NCBI GenBank assembly: GCA_018268955.1
Contig: JAFDVO010000001.1
Coordinates: 1-64,000, forward strand
Origin: Acidobacteriota bacterium
Lineage (GTDB): Bacteria; Acidobacteriota; Vicinamibacteria; Vicinamibacterales; CAVVIG01
Direction of reading: 5' to 3'
DNA: 64,000 nucleotides
Part shown: positions 28,588-37,015 of the stretch, in pieces
Numbering within the stretch: the stretch's first letter is position 1
How the letters are laid out: every line of letters begins with the position of its first letter
Translations under genes and position numbers: made by a program
Notes under the pieces: model-generated
Told to the model about the DNA's origin: nothing
The model's input: only the letters and a program-made list of their open reading frames with translations
Databases searched by the model: none

Positions 28588-30297
28588 CTACGGGGTGGAA
28601 CCTGAGACGTTCAGACGGTAGAACGCGAAGCGCTGGTCGCGCTCGCGGTGTTCGTGCGCGAGGGTGGTCGGGACCATCGCCAGCGCCTTCCGACAGAATT
28701 CCGGCTGCACGGCGTCGTCGACGTTGCACCAGAAGTTCCAGTGCAGGTAGACGCCGCCTGGATATCGCCCGGCGAGGTACTGCAGGAAGCGCTCGTTGCC
28801 GACGACCCGTGACATCTGGCCCGCGTTGATGCCCCACACATGGAACATGCCCGGGTTGTGCGTCAGCACGTATGAGCCGTGCGGCAGTTCGCGCGCGACG
28901 GACTCCGCAAATCGCACGTCTGCCCGAGCCGCCCATCCCTCTTCGGTCGTCGCACGGACGACCGGCGCGTACCAGAGGAACTGGAACAGCACCAGCACGC
29001 CAGCCGCCGTGCGCACAGGCACGGCCGGCATCATGCGCGCCGCTGCGCTGATCGCAGCTGCAGCGCCGAGGCCCGCGAGCACAGCGATCGGCGGAAACGT
29101 CATGAGCGCGTACCGCACGTCGGCGCCGTAGTTGTAGCTGCCCGCGTAGAAGACGAGGTCGATCCCGAAGTAGATCGCGAACCAGAGCGCCACGCTCCAG
29201 CGCACGTGGTCACGCCAGGCCATGGCCAGAGCCGCGATGGCCAGCAGCGTCACGAGCGTGGGGAAACGCTCGTCCCAGATGTAGAACCACCCGTTCACCG
29301 CGAGGTTGCCCGGCAGAAAGGCAAGCGCAAAGCGGGCGCCCGCACTCCCCCACGGGATGTTCCGCACGGCGGCGAGATGCGCCACGTGCGTGCTCGCGAG
29401 GACGATGCCGAGAAGGGCGATCCACCAGGTCCCCTGGCGACCGATGTCGTCAGGGAGGCGTGCCCAGAGGATCGCGAGGGCCACCGGCGCGATCAGCAGC
29501 GACTCGGGCCTGAACTGCACGGCCCATACGAAGAGGAACACGCACGCGGCAAGCGACGCGGCACTTCCAGACAGGCGATGACGGGCGGCGGCGAGCAACG
29601 CCAGGACCGACGCCATTGATGCGGTCGGCTCCACGGCCGCAGTCGCCGCCCACATCGCCTGCTCGGGCAGCAGCGCGAACAGCACGGCCGCACAGAGGGC
29701 CGCGTCTCGACTCGCGAACAGTTGGAGCGTGAGCAGGTAGACGGCGGCGGTGGTCAGGGCGCTCGCCAGCGCGTTCAGGGCGAACGCCACGATGGGCCTG
29801 AGACCGACCAGCCGATAGGCGACGCTCAGCAGGTGGGGATAGGCGTAGGGCTGCTTGTTGTACTGCCCCGCGTCACACCGAAGTCGCCCGTACTCGACGC
29901 TGCCGTCGTTGCAGACCTGCGCGAGCCGCAGGTCCGCCATGTTCTGCCCGATGGACTGGTAGATCTGCTCGTCGTAGAAGATCCGGTTCGTGCGCGGTGC
30001 CACGCCGAGTGAGACGACGAGCGACAGCGCCGCAACCGCAACCAGCGCGATCAGGTCCGCGCGGACGAGATCGGATCGGAGTTCACGCACGAGCAGCACG
30101 CCGGACACGATGACGGCAGCCAGGCCGGCTTCGAGCGACCAGAACTGGAGCACCTTGAGCTGCTCCATCAAGCCGCCGGTGGCGGACGTGCCCACCCACA
30201 CCGCAAGCAGGCCGAGCACCATCAGGCACGACACCATCGGCCATGTGGCCGCTCCGCGCCACGAAGGTCCTGCCGCTGGCGTCGTCGATAGCCTCAT
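28588..30297 (-). CDS. Polytopic membrane glycosyltransferase, GT-C/GT39-like
   Basis: A 569-residue protein with roughly ten or more membrane segments and the GT-C-type acidic motif in the first large loop (NRIFYDEQIYQSIGQNM, about 105). Such enzymes use lipid-linked sugars to glycosylate acceptors on the periplasmic side. The last 110 residues are soluble. Its ATG overlaps the carbamoyltransferase stop (ATGA), and a GT2 that could make the lipid-linked sugar is in the same run. The acceptor cannot be told from sequence. Confidence 0.8.
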   Translation of the reverse strand: MRLSTTPAAGPSWRGAATWPMVSCLMVLGLLAVWVGTSATGGLMEQLKVLQFWSLEAGLAAVIVSGVLLVRELRSDLVRADLIALVAVAALSLVVSLGVAPRTNRIFYDEQIYQSIGQNMADLRLAQVCNDGSVEYGRLRCDAGQYNKQPYAYPHLLSVAYRLVGLRPIVAFALNALASALTTAAVYLLTLQLFASRDAALCAAVLFALLPEQAMWAATAAVEPTASMASVLALLAAARHRLSGSAASLAACVFLFVWAVQFRPESLLIAPVALAILWARLPDDIGRQGTWWIALLGIVLASTHVAHLAAVRNIPWGSAGARFALAFLPGNLAVNGWFYIWDERFPTLVTLLAIAALAMAWRDHVRWSVALWFAIYFGIDLVFYAGSYNYGADVRYALMTFPPIAVLAGLGAAAAISAAARMMPAVPVRTAAGVLVLFQFLWYAPVVRATTEEGWAARADVRFAESVARELPHGSYVLTHNPGMFHVWGINAGQMSRVVGNERFLQYLAGRYPGGVYLHWNFWCNVDDAVQPEFCRKALAMVPTTLAHEHRERDQRFAFYRLNVSGSTP

Positions 30298-31988
30298 GCG
30301 GGCCTGCTGACGAGGAAGGGTCCGATGGCGAGTGCGTCGGCGCCCGAGCGAATGAACACGTCGATCGCATCCGACGGTGAGCAGACCAGCGGCTCACCGT
30401 GGATGTTGTAGCTGGTGTTGAGGACCACGCCCGCCTGCCAGAGGTCGCGGGCATGCCTCAGCAGGTCCGCGAATGGGCCGGGTGCGTTGTCCTGGACGAT
30501 CTGCGGCCTGCAGGTCCCATCGATGCTCGTCACCGCTGCCGTCAGGCACCGATGCTCCCGCCTGACGGCATACGCCATCGTCATGTGCGGGTTCACGCCG
30601 CCGTCCCAGTCCTCGAGCAGGCGCGCGGCCTCGCTGGCCAGCATGCTCGGGCAGAACGGCTGGTACCAGACACGGCGCTTGAGCACGAGGTTCAGCCGGT
30701 CCCGCAGGTCCGCACGATCCGGACGCGCCAGCACGCTGCGATGGCCCAGTGCACGGGGGCCGTACTCCATGCCGCCCTGGAACCACATGAGGACCTCGCC
30801 AGCCGCCAGCCGGGTCGCGACGGTTCGCGGCAGGTCGTCGACCCGCGCGTATGGCACACCCGTGGTGCGAATCGCCGCCTCGATCGCCCCATCCGAGTAG
30901 GACTCGCCGAGGCCGAAGTCCGCTGGCGGCGCTGCCAGGGCGGTACCGCGCGCCACCGCGGATGCGAGCGCGGCACCAAGCGCCAGCCCGCCGTCGCCCA
31001 TGTGCGGGAACACAGACACAGCCTCGACGTCGGGCAGCAGCCGCATCTGCCGTGTGGCCTTCACGTTCGACACCACGCCTCCGGCGAGCGCCAGCTTCGG
31101 CAGGCCGGTGAGGCGTACGGCGTCGCGCGCGAGCTGCATCATCGCGCCTTCGAGCGCTCGCTGCGCCATGTACGCGAACTGCTCGTTGGCCGATCGCCAG
31201 TGCACGCGCGCGAGCGGCGCACGCAGCGCGTGGCCGGGCCATTCGGTCTCGATGACGCCGTTGCGCACGCGGACCCACGCAAGCAACGGGTTCTGCTCGT
31301 CGGGAACCGGCGCGGCGTAATCAGCCAGCGCCATCACTTTCCCCTCGTCCTCGAGTTCCCGCATGTTCAGCAGGCTCGTGACGTGCTCGAAGAAGATGCC
31401 GAGTGAACTGCGGGCGGGGGTCGCGGCAACCCGTTGGAGCCGTCCATTCCTGAATGCGGACACCGTGGACGACACGCCGTCGCCAAGCCCATCGATCGTG
31501 ATGACCGTGCAGGCGTCGAACTCCGATGCCCACGCAGCGGTCATTGCGTGGGCCTCGTGGTGATCGACGAGTGCAACGGGACACTCGAACCCCAGGCGAT
31601 GCAGCTGACTCCCGAGTGCCCGGTGGCTCAGCGTGGCGCTCAGCGCGTTCGGCCCCCACTCGGTCATGCGGTACTTGATTGCGCGCGTCGCACCGGCGAG
31701 GATGCCCGGCTCCGCCTTGCGCCGGCGCACGTCGTAGTAGCGCTCCTTGCTGCCGGGCCACAGGCGCGCGAGCGTCTTCGCCGGATCCGACGTCGTGCCC
31801 GCGACGAGCGCCACGTCATCAGGACGCAGGCCCGCGTGCTCGAGGCACGCGGCGATCGAACGTGCCGGGAAGGCGACCTCGAGCTTGCGCCGCGTCAGGC
31901 GCTCTTCATTGACCGCGAAGCGCAGGCCTCCGTCCTGGAGCAGGGCTGCTCCGGAGTCGTGCCCGTCCCAGATGCCGAGGATGTTCAC
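30294..31988 (-). CDS. Carbamoyltransferase, NodU/CmcH family
   Basis: A 564-residue cytoplasmic enzyme of the family that moves a carbamoyl group from carbamoyl phosphate to a sugar or other hydroxyl. The N-terminal Kae1-like ATPase part has ILGIWDGHDSGAALL, VNEERLTRRK, VDHHEAHAMTAAW and TIDGLGDG. The C-terminal part has FQGGMEYGPRALGHRS and VLNTSYNIHGEPLV, which are family hallmarks. Length is typical. It lies between GT2 and GT-C genes, so a carbamoylated sugar is the likely product (inference). Confidence 0.92.
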   Translation of the reverse strand: MNILGIWDGHDSGAALLQDGGLRFAVNEERLTRRKLEVAFPARSIAACLEHAGLRPDDVALVAGTTSDPAKTLARLWPGSKERYYDVRRRKAEPGILAGATRAIKYRMTEWGPNALSATLSHRALGSQLHRLGFECPVALVDHHEAHAMTAAWASEFDACTVITIDGLGDGVSSTVSAFRNGRLQRVAATPARSSLGIFFEHVTSLLNMRELEDEGKVMALADYAAPVPDEQNPLLAWVRVRNGVIETEWPGHALRAPLARVHWRSANEQFAYMAQRALEGAMMQLARDAVRLTGLPKLALAGGVVSNVKATRQMRLLPDVEAVSVFPHMGDGGLALGAALASAVARGTALAAPPADFGLGESYSDGAIEAAIRTTGVPYARVDDLPRTVATRLAAGEVLMWFQGGMEYGPRALGHRSVLARPDRADLRDRLNLVLKRRVWYQPFCPSMLASEAARLLEDWDGGVNPHMTMAYAVRREHRCLTAAVTSIDGTCRPQIVQDNAPGPFADLLRHARDLWQAGVVLNTSYNIHGEPLVCSPSDAIDVFIRSGADALAIGPFLVSRPA

Positions 31989-32003
31989 GCGTCGAGGTTC
32001 CGG

Positions 32004-32747
32004 CTAGAAGAACAGGTAGCGGACGAGCGAGTACACGTAGCGGGGCGCGCTCCGCGCGACGCTGATGTGCGACTGCCCGTGGCGCCGCGGGTGCTCGTGG
32101 CTCGGCACTTCGGCCATGCGCCAGCCGCCGCGCAGCGTCTTCATGATCATCTCCTGCTCGATGGTCGTCGTGTTCTCGCGCAGGTCCAGGTTCTTGAGCA
32201 CCGATGTCCGTACGGCGCGGAAGCCATTCTGGCTGTCGCTCAGGCGGCAGCCCCATCGCCAGTTGATGCACGCCGTGATGAACGAGCTGCCGGCCAGCCG
32301 GAAGAACTCGTCGAACCCGCCGTGCAGTTCGCTGGAGCCCCCGCGCAGCCGGGATGCGGTCACGTGATCGGCCTCGTCGGCGAGGATCGGGGCGACGAGG
32401 AGCGGGATGTCTTCCGGATCGTGCGAACCGTCCGCATCGAGGAAGACCGTCACGGGCGTCTGCACCTTCGGGATGGCACAGCGCAGCGCGTCCCCTTTGC
32501 CGAGTCCATTGTCGTGCAGCACGATGGCGCCGTTCGACGCGGCCACGTCTGCCGTCCCATCGGTCGAACGTCCGACAGCCACGATGACGGTACTCGCAAA
32601 TGGGCGAACGCGGTCGATGACGCCTGGAAGGCTGAGCGCCTCCTGCTTGGCCGCGATCACCACGGTCACGTCCGTGGCCACGTGGCTGCGCATCACCTCG
32701 TCGAAGCGCGCCTGCAGCGCGGTGTCGGTGAAGCAGCCGGCGTTCAT
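32004..32747 (-). CDS. Family 2 glycosyltransferase, polyprenyl-phosphate sugar synthase type
   Basis: A 247-residue GT-A fold enzyme. DVTVVIAAKQEA opens the nucleotide-binding fold, NGLGKGDALRCAI follows, and the metal-binding FLDADGSHDPEDIP (about 105) is intact. SDSQNGFRAVR resembles dolichyl/polyprenyl-phosphate sugar synthases. There is no C-terminal membrane domain. It probably loads a sugar on a lipid carrier for the GT-C enzyme two genes on. Its start overlaps the radical SAM stop (ATGA). Confidence 0.87.
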   Translation of the reverse strand: MNAGCFTDTALQARFDEVMRSHVATDVTVVIAAKQEALSLPGVIDRVRPFASTVIVAVGRSTDGTADVAASNGAIVLHDNGLGKGDALRCAIPKVQTPVTVFLDADGSHDPEDIPLLVAPILADEADHVTASRLRGGSSELHGGFDEFFRLAGSSFITACINWRWGCRLSDSQNGFRAVRTSVLKNLDLRENTTTIEQEMIMKTLRGGWRMAEVPSHEHPRRHGQSHISVARSAPRYVYSLVRYLFF

Positions 32748-33871
32748 CGGACCGCCCCTGTCGCGTCAGCGGCCTGTCGGGTCGCCGGAGCGAGCGGATG
32801 TTGCCGACCCGGAGCAAGCAGGTTTCCGAGAATGCTCTGGTACGCCTCGCACGCGGTCCAGCACTGCGGACAGTCGCCGTCCCAGATCTCGCGCTGCGTG
32901 CGCACCGCGGCATCGCCGTTCCAGAGTGGACCGAGACGCATCCCGGTCTCGCGCAGGCTGCCGATCGGCTTCTCGTACGTGATGCAGGGGTACACCGTGC
33001 CCCACGGATCGATGAAGCAGCTCGATCGCAGCGCGTGGCAGCGCATCGGCGTCGTGCCCGTCAGCAGAAAACGATCGAGGTGCTTCAGATACTCACGCTC
33101 GATCACCTGCTGCGCCGAGCGGGCTGGCCCAAGCCGCGCGCGATAGCGTTGCATCTCCGCGCGAGCCTGCATCCGATCGGGCGCGACCCGCTCGATGTCG
33201 TCGTTGCCGTAGTAGTGGCTCGACAGCTGGGCGACGTTCAGGTGCAGGTCGGTCGTCCGCAGGCCCGGCACCTCGCGTGCGACCGCGGCGAACGTCTCGT
33301 CGAAGCGTCCCAGGTTCAGCGACGACAACGTCATCCCTAACGCGGTGGTCACGCCGGGGATGCAGCGCAGCGCCTTGAACGTCTCGACCTGCCGCTTGAA
33401 CCCGCCCTTGATGCCGCGGATCTCGTCGTTCAGCGCCTCGTCACCATCGAGGCTCACGGTCACGATCAGCTTCGACGGCCCGCGTCCCGCGATCTTCTCG
33501 ACGCTTGAGACGATGCGATCGGTGAGGAAGCCGTTGGTCGGGAAGTGCAGGAGCGCCAGGTTGCGCCAGCCGGTGACGACCGCGTCGAAGATCTCGTCGA
33601 TGTCGGGGCGAAGGAAGATCTCGCCGCCCGTGAGGTCCACCCAGTTCACGTCGGGGTTCTCGCGAACGAGCGCACGCAGTTCGTCGGTCGTCAGTTCGTC
33701 GGTGGGCTTCCGCTGCCAGATATTGCAGGTGCGGCACCGGTACTGGCACCAGTACGTGAGGCAGAGGTTCAGCTTCAGCGGAGACGGCGGCCGCGTGGCC
33801 GTGGCCCGCACCACGGCGAGGCCGAGGTGCGCCTGACGCGTGAGGTCCTCGATGAGGCGGAGTGCGGCCAT
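32744..33871 (-). CDS. Radical SAM protein with SPASM-like Cys-rich C-terminus
   Basis: A 375-residue protein. The 4Fe-4S cluster motif is CQYRCRTC (about 44-51), followed by DLTGGEIFLRPD. The C-terminal third has further Cys (MRCHALRSSCFIDPWGTVYPC and CPQCWTACEAY) as in SPASM or twitch domains holding extra clusters. This group modifies peptides or sugars and includes several enzymes of unknown substrate. It begins 15 bases after the kinase stop and overlaps the GT2, so it belongs to the same run. Confidence 0.88.
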   Translation of the reverse strand: MAALRLIEDLTRQAHLGLAVVRATATRPPSPLKLNLCLTYWCQYRCRTCNIWQRKPTDELTTDELRALVRENPDVNWVDLTGGEIFLRPDIDEIFDAVVTGWRNLALLHFPTNGFLTDRIVSSVEKIAGRGPSKLIVTVSLDGDEALNDEIRGIKGGFKRQVETFKALRCIPGVTTALGMTLSSLNLGRFDETFAAVAREVPGLRTTDLHLNVAQLSSHYYGNDDIERVAPDRMQARAEMQRYRARLGPARSAQQVIEREYLKHLDRFLLTGTTPMRCHALRSSCFIDPWGTVYPCITYEKPIGSLRETGMRLGPLWNGDAAVRTQREIWDGDCPQCWTACEAYQSILGNLLAPGRQHPLAPATRQAADATGAVR

Positions 33872-33886
33872 GTCAGCACACGAAGC

Positions 33887-36589
33887 CTACGGCTTCGGCT
33901 TGGGCTTGTGCTCCACCCGTTCGATCTTCCACGGGTCCCGCTGCGTGGCGCGGCTCGCGATCATCGTGACGTTCGTCTCGACGGTCTGCGGTGCGCCGCC
34001 GCTCTTCATCTGGATGACCTGCTTCATGTCGAATAGCACCCGCGCGGTGCCCCCGCCGCCTGATGCGCTGATGGCGAGGTTGTCGAACTTCGGCTTCTCG
34101 GTCGTGATCGAGCAGTTCAGCCGCTGGTACTGGCGGAACTGATCGCGCAGCTGCCGCTGCGGCAGCTGGAAGTGCGCGGAGACGCGATCCGGATTCAGCG
34201 ATTCGAGATCGCTGCAGTAGTCCTTGATGAGCTGCTCGATCTCCTGACGGGCGTGCTCCTCCGGCGAGATCGCAGGCGCGACGTTCTTGGCGTCCTGTGT
34301 TGGAATCGGGGCCGCAGGCGCGGGCTCTGGCGCCGCGGCTGGCGCCTGTGGCGCCGCTGGCGCGGCCACCGGCGGCGGAGGCGGAGGCGCCACATTCACC
34401 GGGCTGCCGCTCGTCCGGCGTCCGCCGCCCGACGGAGGCGGGGCGACGGGCGCATCGACCTTCGCGGACGCACCTGTCGGGGCGAAGGTCGCGCCACACG
34501 AGCGCGCGGCCGTCATGGTGGTCTCGCCGTTCGGCGCGCAGTCGCCCGTGTAGGTGACGAGGGCGAACCCACTGTCCGGCTCCACGTGCAGCGTCACCGG
34601 CGCGCCGTCGGGCACGCTCGCGGTGCAGTTCGCACCGAGGCTGCCGCACAGCACGCCGCCCGCGGCGACGATGGTGCCGCCGGTCGGCTTCGTGATCGTG
34701 AGCGGCCAGTTGACACCCGGGCTCGCGGACGCGCCGATCTGCTGGAAGGTCGCCCCGCACGTCTTCGCGGAGGTCATCAGCATGCGGCCCGTCGGCGCGC
34801 AGTCGCCCGTGAACGATGTGAAGACGTAGCCCGCGTCGGCGACCGCCTGGAACTCGACCGAATCGCCGTCCTTGAAACGGCTCGAGCAGTTGCTGCCGCG
34901 CGTGCCGCACTCGAGGCCTCCGCCAACGATGGTGCCGCCGGTCGGCTTCGTGAGCGTCACCGTCTGGCCAGAGGCCCAGAGGCTGCTGCCGAAGTGGATG
35001 CCCGCGTAGACGAGGGCGCCAACGAGCACGAACGCCGCGAGGGCCATCAGCACCACGGGCGAGACAGGCAGTTCACGTCGGGATGTCGCGGCAGCGGCGC
35101 CGGCGGTCGACGATGGCTTTCGCCCGAAGAGCCCCTGCAGTCCAGCGAGCATGCCGCCAGCGGGCTTCTTGGACGATGGTCGCACGTCAGCAGATGACGC
35201 GGCCGACGCCGGAGGTGGCGGCGCTGCGGGCGTGGGCGACAGAGGCGGGAGATCGGCCGCGGAGATGGCGACCGTTTCCTCACCGCGCGAGGGACCGAAG
35301 CCAGGCAGCTGATCGCGGCGCAGGATCACCGTCTGCTCGATCGGCGCCTGAGGCTGGGCTGACGGCCCTTTCGGCACCGCAATCAGCACCGTCGGATCGA
35401 GCGAGCCGCCCCCCTGCCCTGCGTGACCGAACGATGATGGCGAAGAGCCTGCTCCCCCATCCCAGAACGACCCTGCCTGCGGCGCAGGTTTCGCTGCCGC
35501 CGAGCGCGATGCCGGCGCGGGTTGGCCGGACTGATCGAGGCGCGTCAACAACGCGCGCGCGCCCGTGTGTGCCGGATCTTCCGCCAGCGCTTCGAGCGCG
35601 CATCGCCGTGCGAGCTCGGTCGCCTGCTCCTTGAACGCGGCCACCGCACGAACGTAGGCGGAACCAGCACGCACTGTGGCCGGCGCGTTCGGCGCCGCCG
35701 CGCTCCCCCCGGCACGGCTCGGACCCGACTGTGCGCCAGCAGGATCGAGCCGCGCACGGCAACGCTCGAACGCCTGCGCGAGGATGCCGACATCCTTGTA
35801 GCGGTCATTTGGGTCGCGCGAGAGTGCCGTGCGGACAATGCCGTCGATCTCCACGTCGAGCCCGGGCACGCGGGTCGTGAGCGGCAGCGGCTGCGCACGC
35901 AGCACGCTCGCCTCGAGTTCTCGCGCAGTCGCACCGGTGAAGGCCGGGACGCCGGCGAAGAGCTCGTAGGCAACGGCGCCGACCGCGAAGACGTCCGAGC
36001 GGACGTCGATTCCCTGCCCCTGCGTCTGCTCGGGAGACATATACCCGAGGGTGCCGACCTGCGCGGGGGCGGCGCTCTCCAGCGGGTTGACCATCCGCGT
36101 CCGGTTGCTGCCCGAGACGCGCGCGATCCCGAAGTCCAGGATCTTCAGGTGGTCGTCCTGATCCACCATCAGGTTCGCCGGCTTGACGTCCCGATGGATG
36201 ATGCCGGACTGGTGTGCGTGTGCCAGGCCGCTGCAGAGCTCGACGAGCAGCCGGAGCTTCTGCGGCACCGACAGCTGCGCACGGCGACGGATCTTCTCTT
36301 CCAGCGTCTCGCCGCGCACGAACTCCATCACGATGAACGGCGAGCCCTGATGGTCGCCGTAGTCGTCGATGTGAACGATGTTCGGATGATTCAGCGAGGC
36401 GAGCGAGCGCGCTTCCCTGTCGAACCGGTCGCGCTGAGCCGAATCGAGCGTCCCGTCCATGAGCTTGAGGACGACGAGCCGGCCCGTGTTCGGGTCGCGC
36501 GCAAGGTACAGCCGGCCCATGCCGCCGCGGGCGAGCAGGCCGTGCAGTTCGTAGCGACCGATTCTGTCAGGACCGTTCTCTGGGAGCAT
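33887..36589 (-). CDS. Transmembrane Ser/Thr protein kinase with Cys-rich repeat ectodomain
   Basis: A 900-residue protein. Residues 10-270 are a complete Hanks-type kinase: GLLARGGMGRLYLA, VVLKLMDG (Lys), IIHRDVKPANLM (about 133), LDFGIAR and VGTLGYMSPEQ. A Pro/Ala-rich linker leads to one membrane segment (about 515-535). Outside are two tandem 75-residue repeats (TVTLTKPTGGTIV to TCGATF, and LTITKPTGGTIV to SCGATF), each with four conserved Cys, like bacterial InlB B-type repeats. A basic C-terminal domain (about 775-900) follows. I start at the ATG at 36589; a TTG 12 bases up is possible. It could be the PpkA-type kinase for the adjacent T6SS or control the downstream sugar genes. Confidence 0.9.
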   Translation of the reverse strand: MLPENGPDRIGRYELHGLLARGGMGRLYLARDPNTGRLVVLKLMDGTLDSAQRDRFDREARSLASLNHPNIVHIDDYGDHQGSPFIVMEFVRGETLEEKIRRRAQLSVPQKLRLLVELCSGLAHAHQSGIIHRDVKPANLMVDQDDHLKILDFGIARVSGSNRTRMVNPLESAAPAQVGTLGYMSPEQTQGQGIDVRSDVFAVGAVAYELFAGVPAFTGATARELEASVLRAQPLPLTTRVPGLDVEIDGIVRTALSRDPNDRYKDVGILAQAFERCRARLDPAGAQSGPSRAGGSAAAPNAPATVRAGSAYVRAVAAFKEQATELARRCALEALAEDPAHTGARALLTRLDQSGQPAPASRSAAAKPAPQAGSFWDGGAGSSPSSFGHAGQGGGSLDPTVLIAVPKGPSAQPQAPIEQTVILRRDQLPGFGPSRGEETVAISAADLPPLSPTPAAPPPPASAASSADVRPSSKKPAGGMLAGLQGLFGRKPSSTAGAAAATSRRELPVSPVVLMALAAFVLVGALVYAGIHFGSSLWASGQTVTLTKPTGGTIVGGGLECGTRGSNCSSRFKDGDSVEFQAVADAGYVFTSFTGDCAPTGRMLMTSAKTCGATFQQIGASASPGVNWPLTITKPTGGTIVAAGGVLCGSLGANCTASVPDGAPVTLHVEPDSGFALVTYTGDCAPNGETTMTAARSCGATFAPTGASAKVDAPVAPPPSGGGRRTSGSPVNVAPPPPPPVAAPAAPQAPAAAPEPAPAAPIPTQDAKNVAPAISPEEHARQEIEQLIKDYCSDLESLNPDRVSAHFQLPQRQLRDQFRQYQRLNCSITTEKPKFDNLAISASGGGGTARVLFDMKQVIQMKSGGAPQTVETNVTMIASRATQRDPWKIERVEHKPKPKP

Positions 36590-36685
36590 GGACCCACGCA
36601 AGGGTGTCGGCGCAGGGATCCGCGCCCTGCGCGGCAGGAGCGGTGAGCCTCTGGTCGAGACATGGTATCGCGACGATGACGAAGC

Positions 36686-36862
36686 TCAAAGGGTCGCGCC
36701 GGTCGAGAGGAACAGCCAGCCAGACACGACGACGAAGATCGCCCCGATGAGCAGCCACGTGCGAGCCTGGATGCGACCCGCTGGCGTCCCCCGCGTCGCC
36801 GCGCGTGCACCAAGCACGAGGAACACCACGCCGAGCGCTCCGAGGATGTACTTGGCGGACAT
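36686..36862 (-). CDS. 58-residue membrane protein
   Basis: A short ORF starting at ATG 36862 and ending in TGA: two hydrophobic segments (KYILGALGVVFLVLGAR and WLLIGAIFVVVSGWLFLS) joined by a basic, polar turn (TRGTPAGRIQART). The length and two-helix hairpin are convincing, and overlapping frames lack such a pattern. It sits 96 bases before the kinase start on the same strand. Function is unknown; it may be a small regulator or accessory of the kinase. Confidence 0.65.
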   Translation of the reverse strand: MSAKYILGALGVVFLVLGARAATRGTPAGRIQARTWLLIGAIFVVVSGWLFLSTGATL

Positions 36863-36866
36863 GGGT

Positions 36867-37012
36867 CAGACTGGGAACTGGGGACTCGGGACTCGGGACT
36901 CGGAACTGGGGACTCGGGACTCGGGACGTTGTTCCGTCCTCGCGCCACGGCGTTCTGCGTTCTTGCGTTTCTGCGTTCTTGCGCTACTGCGTTACTGCGT
37001 TTCGCCTCGAAC
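36867..37012. repeat. Heptad array (GGGACTC) followed by 8-bp array (TGCGTTCT type)
   Basis: At 36870-36927 there are 7-mers GGGACTC, GGAACTG, GGGACTC. At 36949-37012 there are 8-mers GCGTTCTT, GCGTTTCT, GCGTTCTT, GCGCTACT, GCGTTACT. The same pairing of heptads and 8-mers is seen at 23536-23709. The block lies just past the tssBC-fusion stop. Confidence 0.7.
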
Positions 37013-37015
37013 GCC

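Noticed and set aside
33887-36589. Calling the kinase PpkA outright
   Set aside because: The kinase domain fits, but the ectodomain and placement away from the T6SS operon leave other targets equally likely.
36867-37012. Possible CRISPR array
   Set aside because: Units are 7-8 bp with no spacers of constant length and no cas genes.
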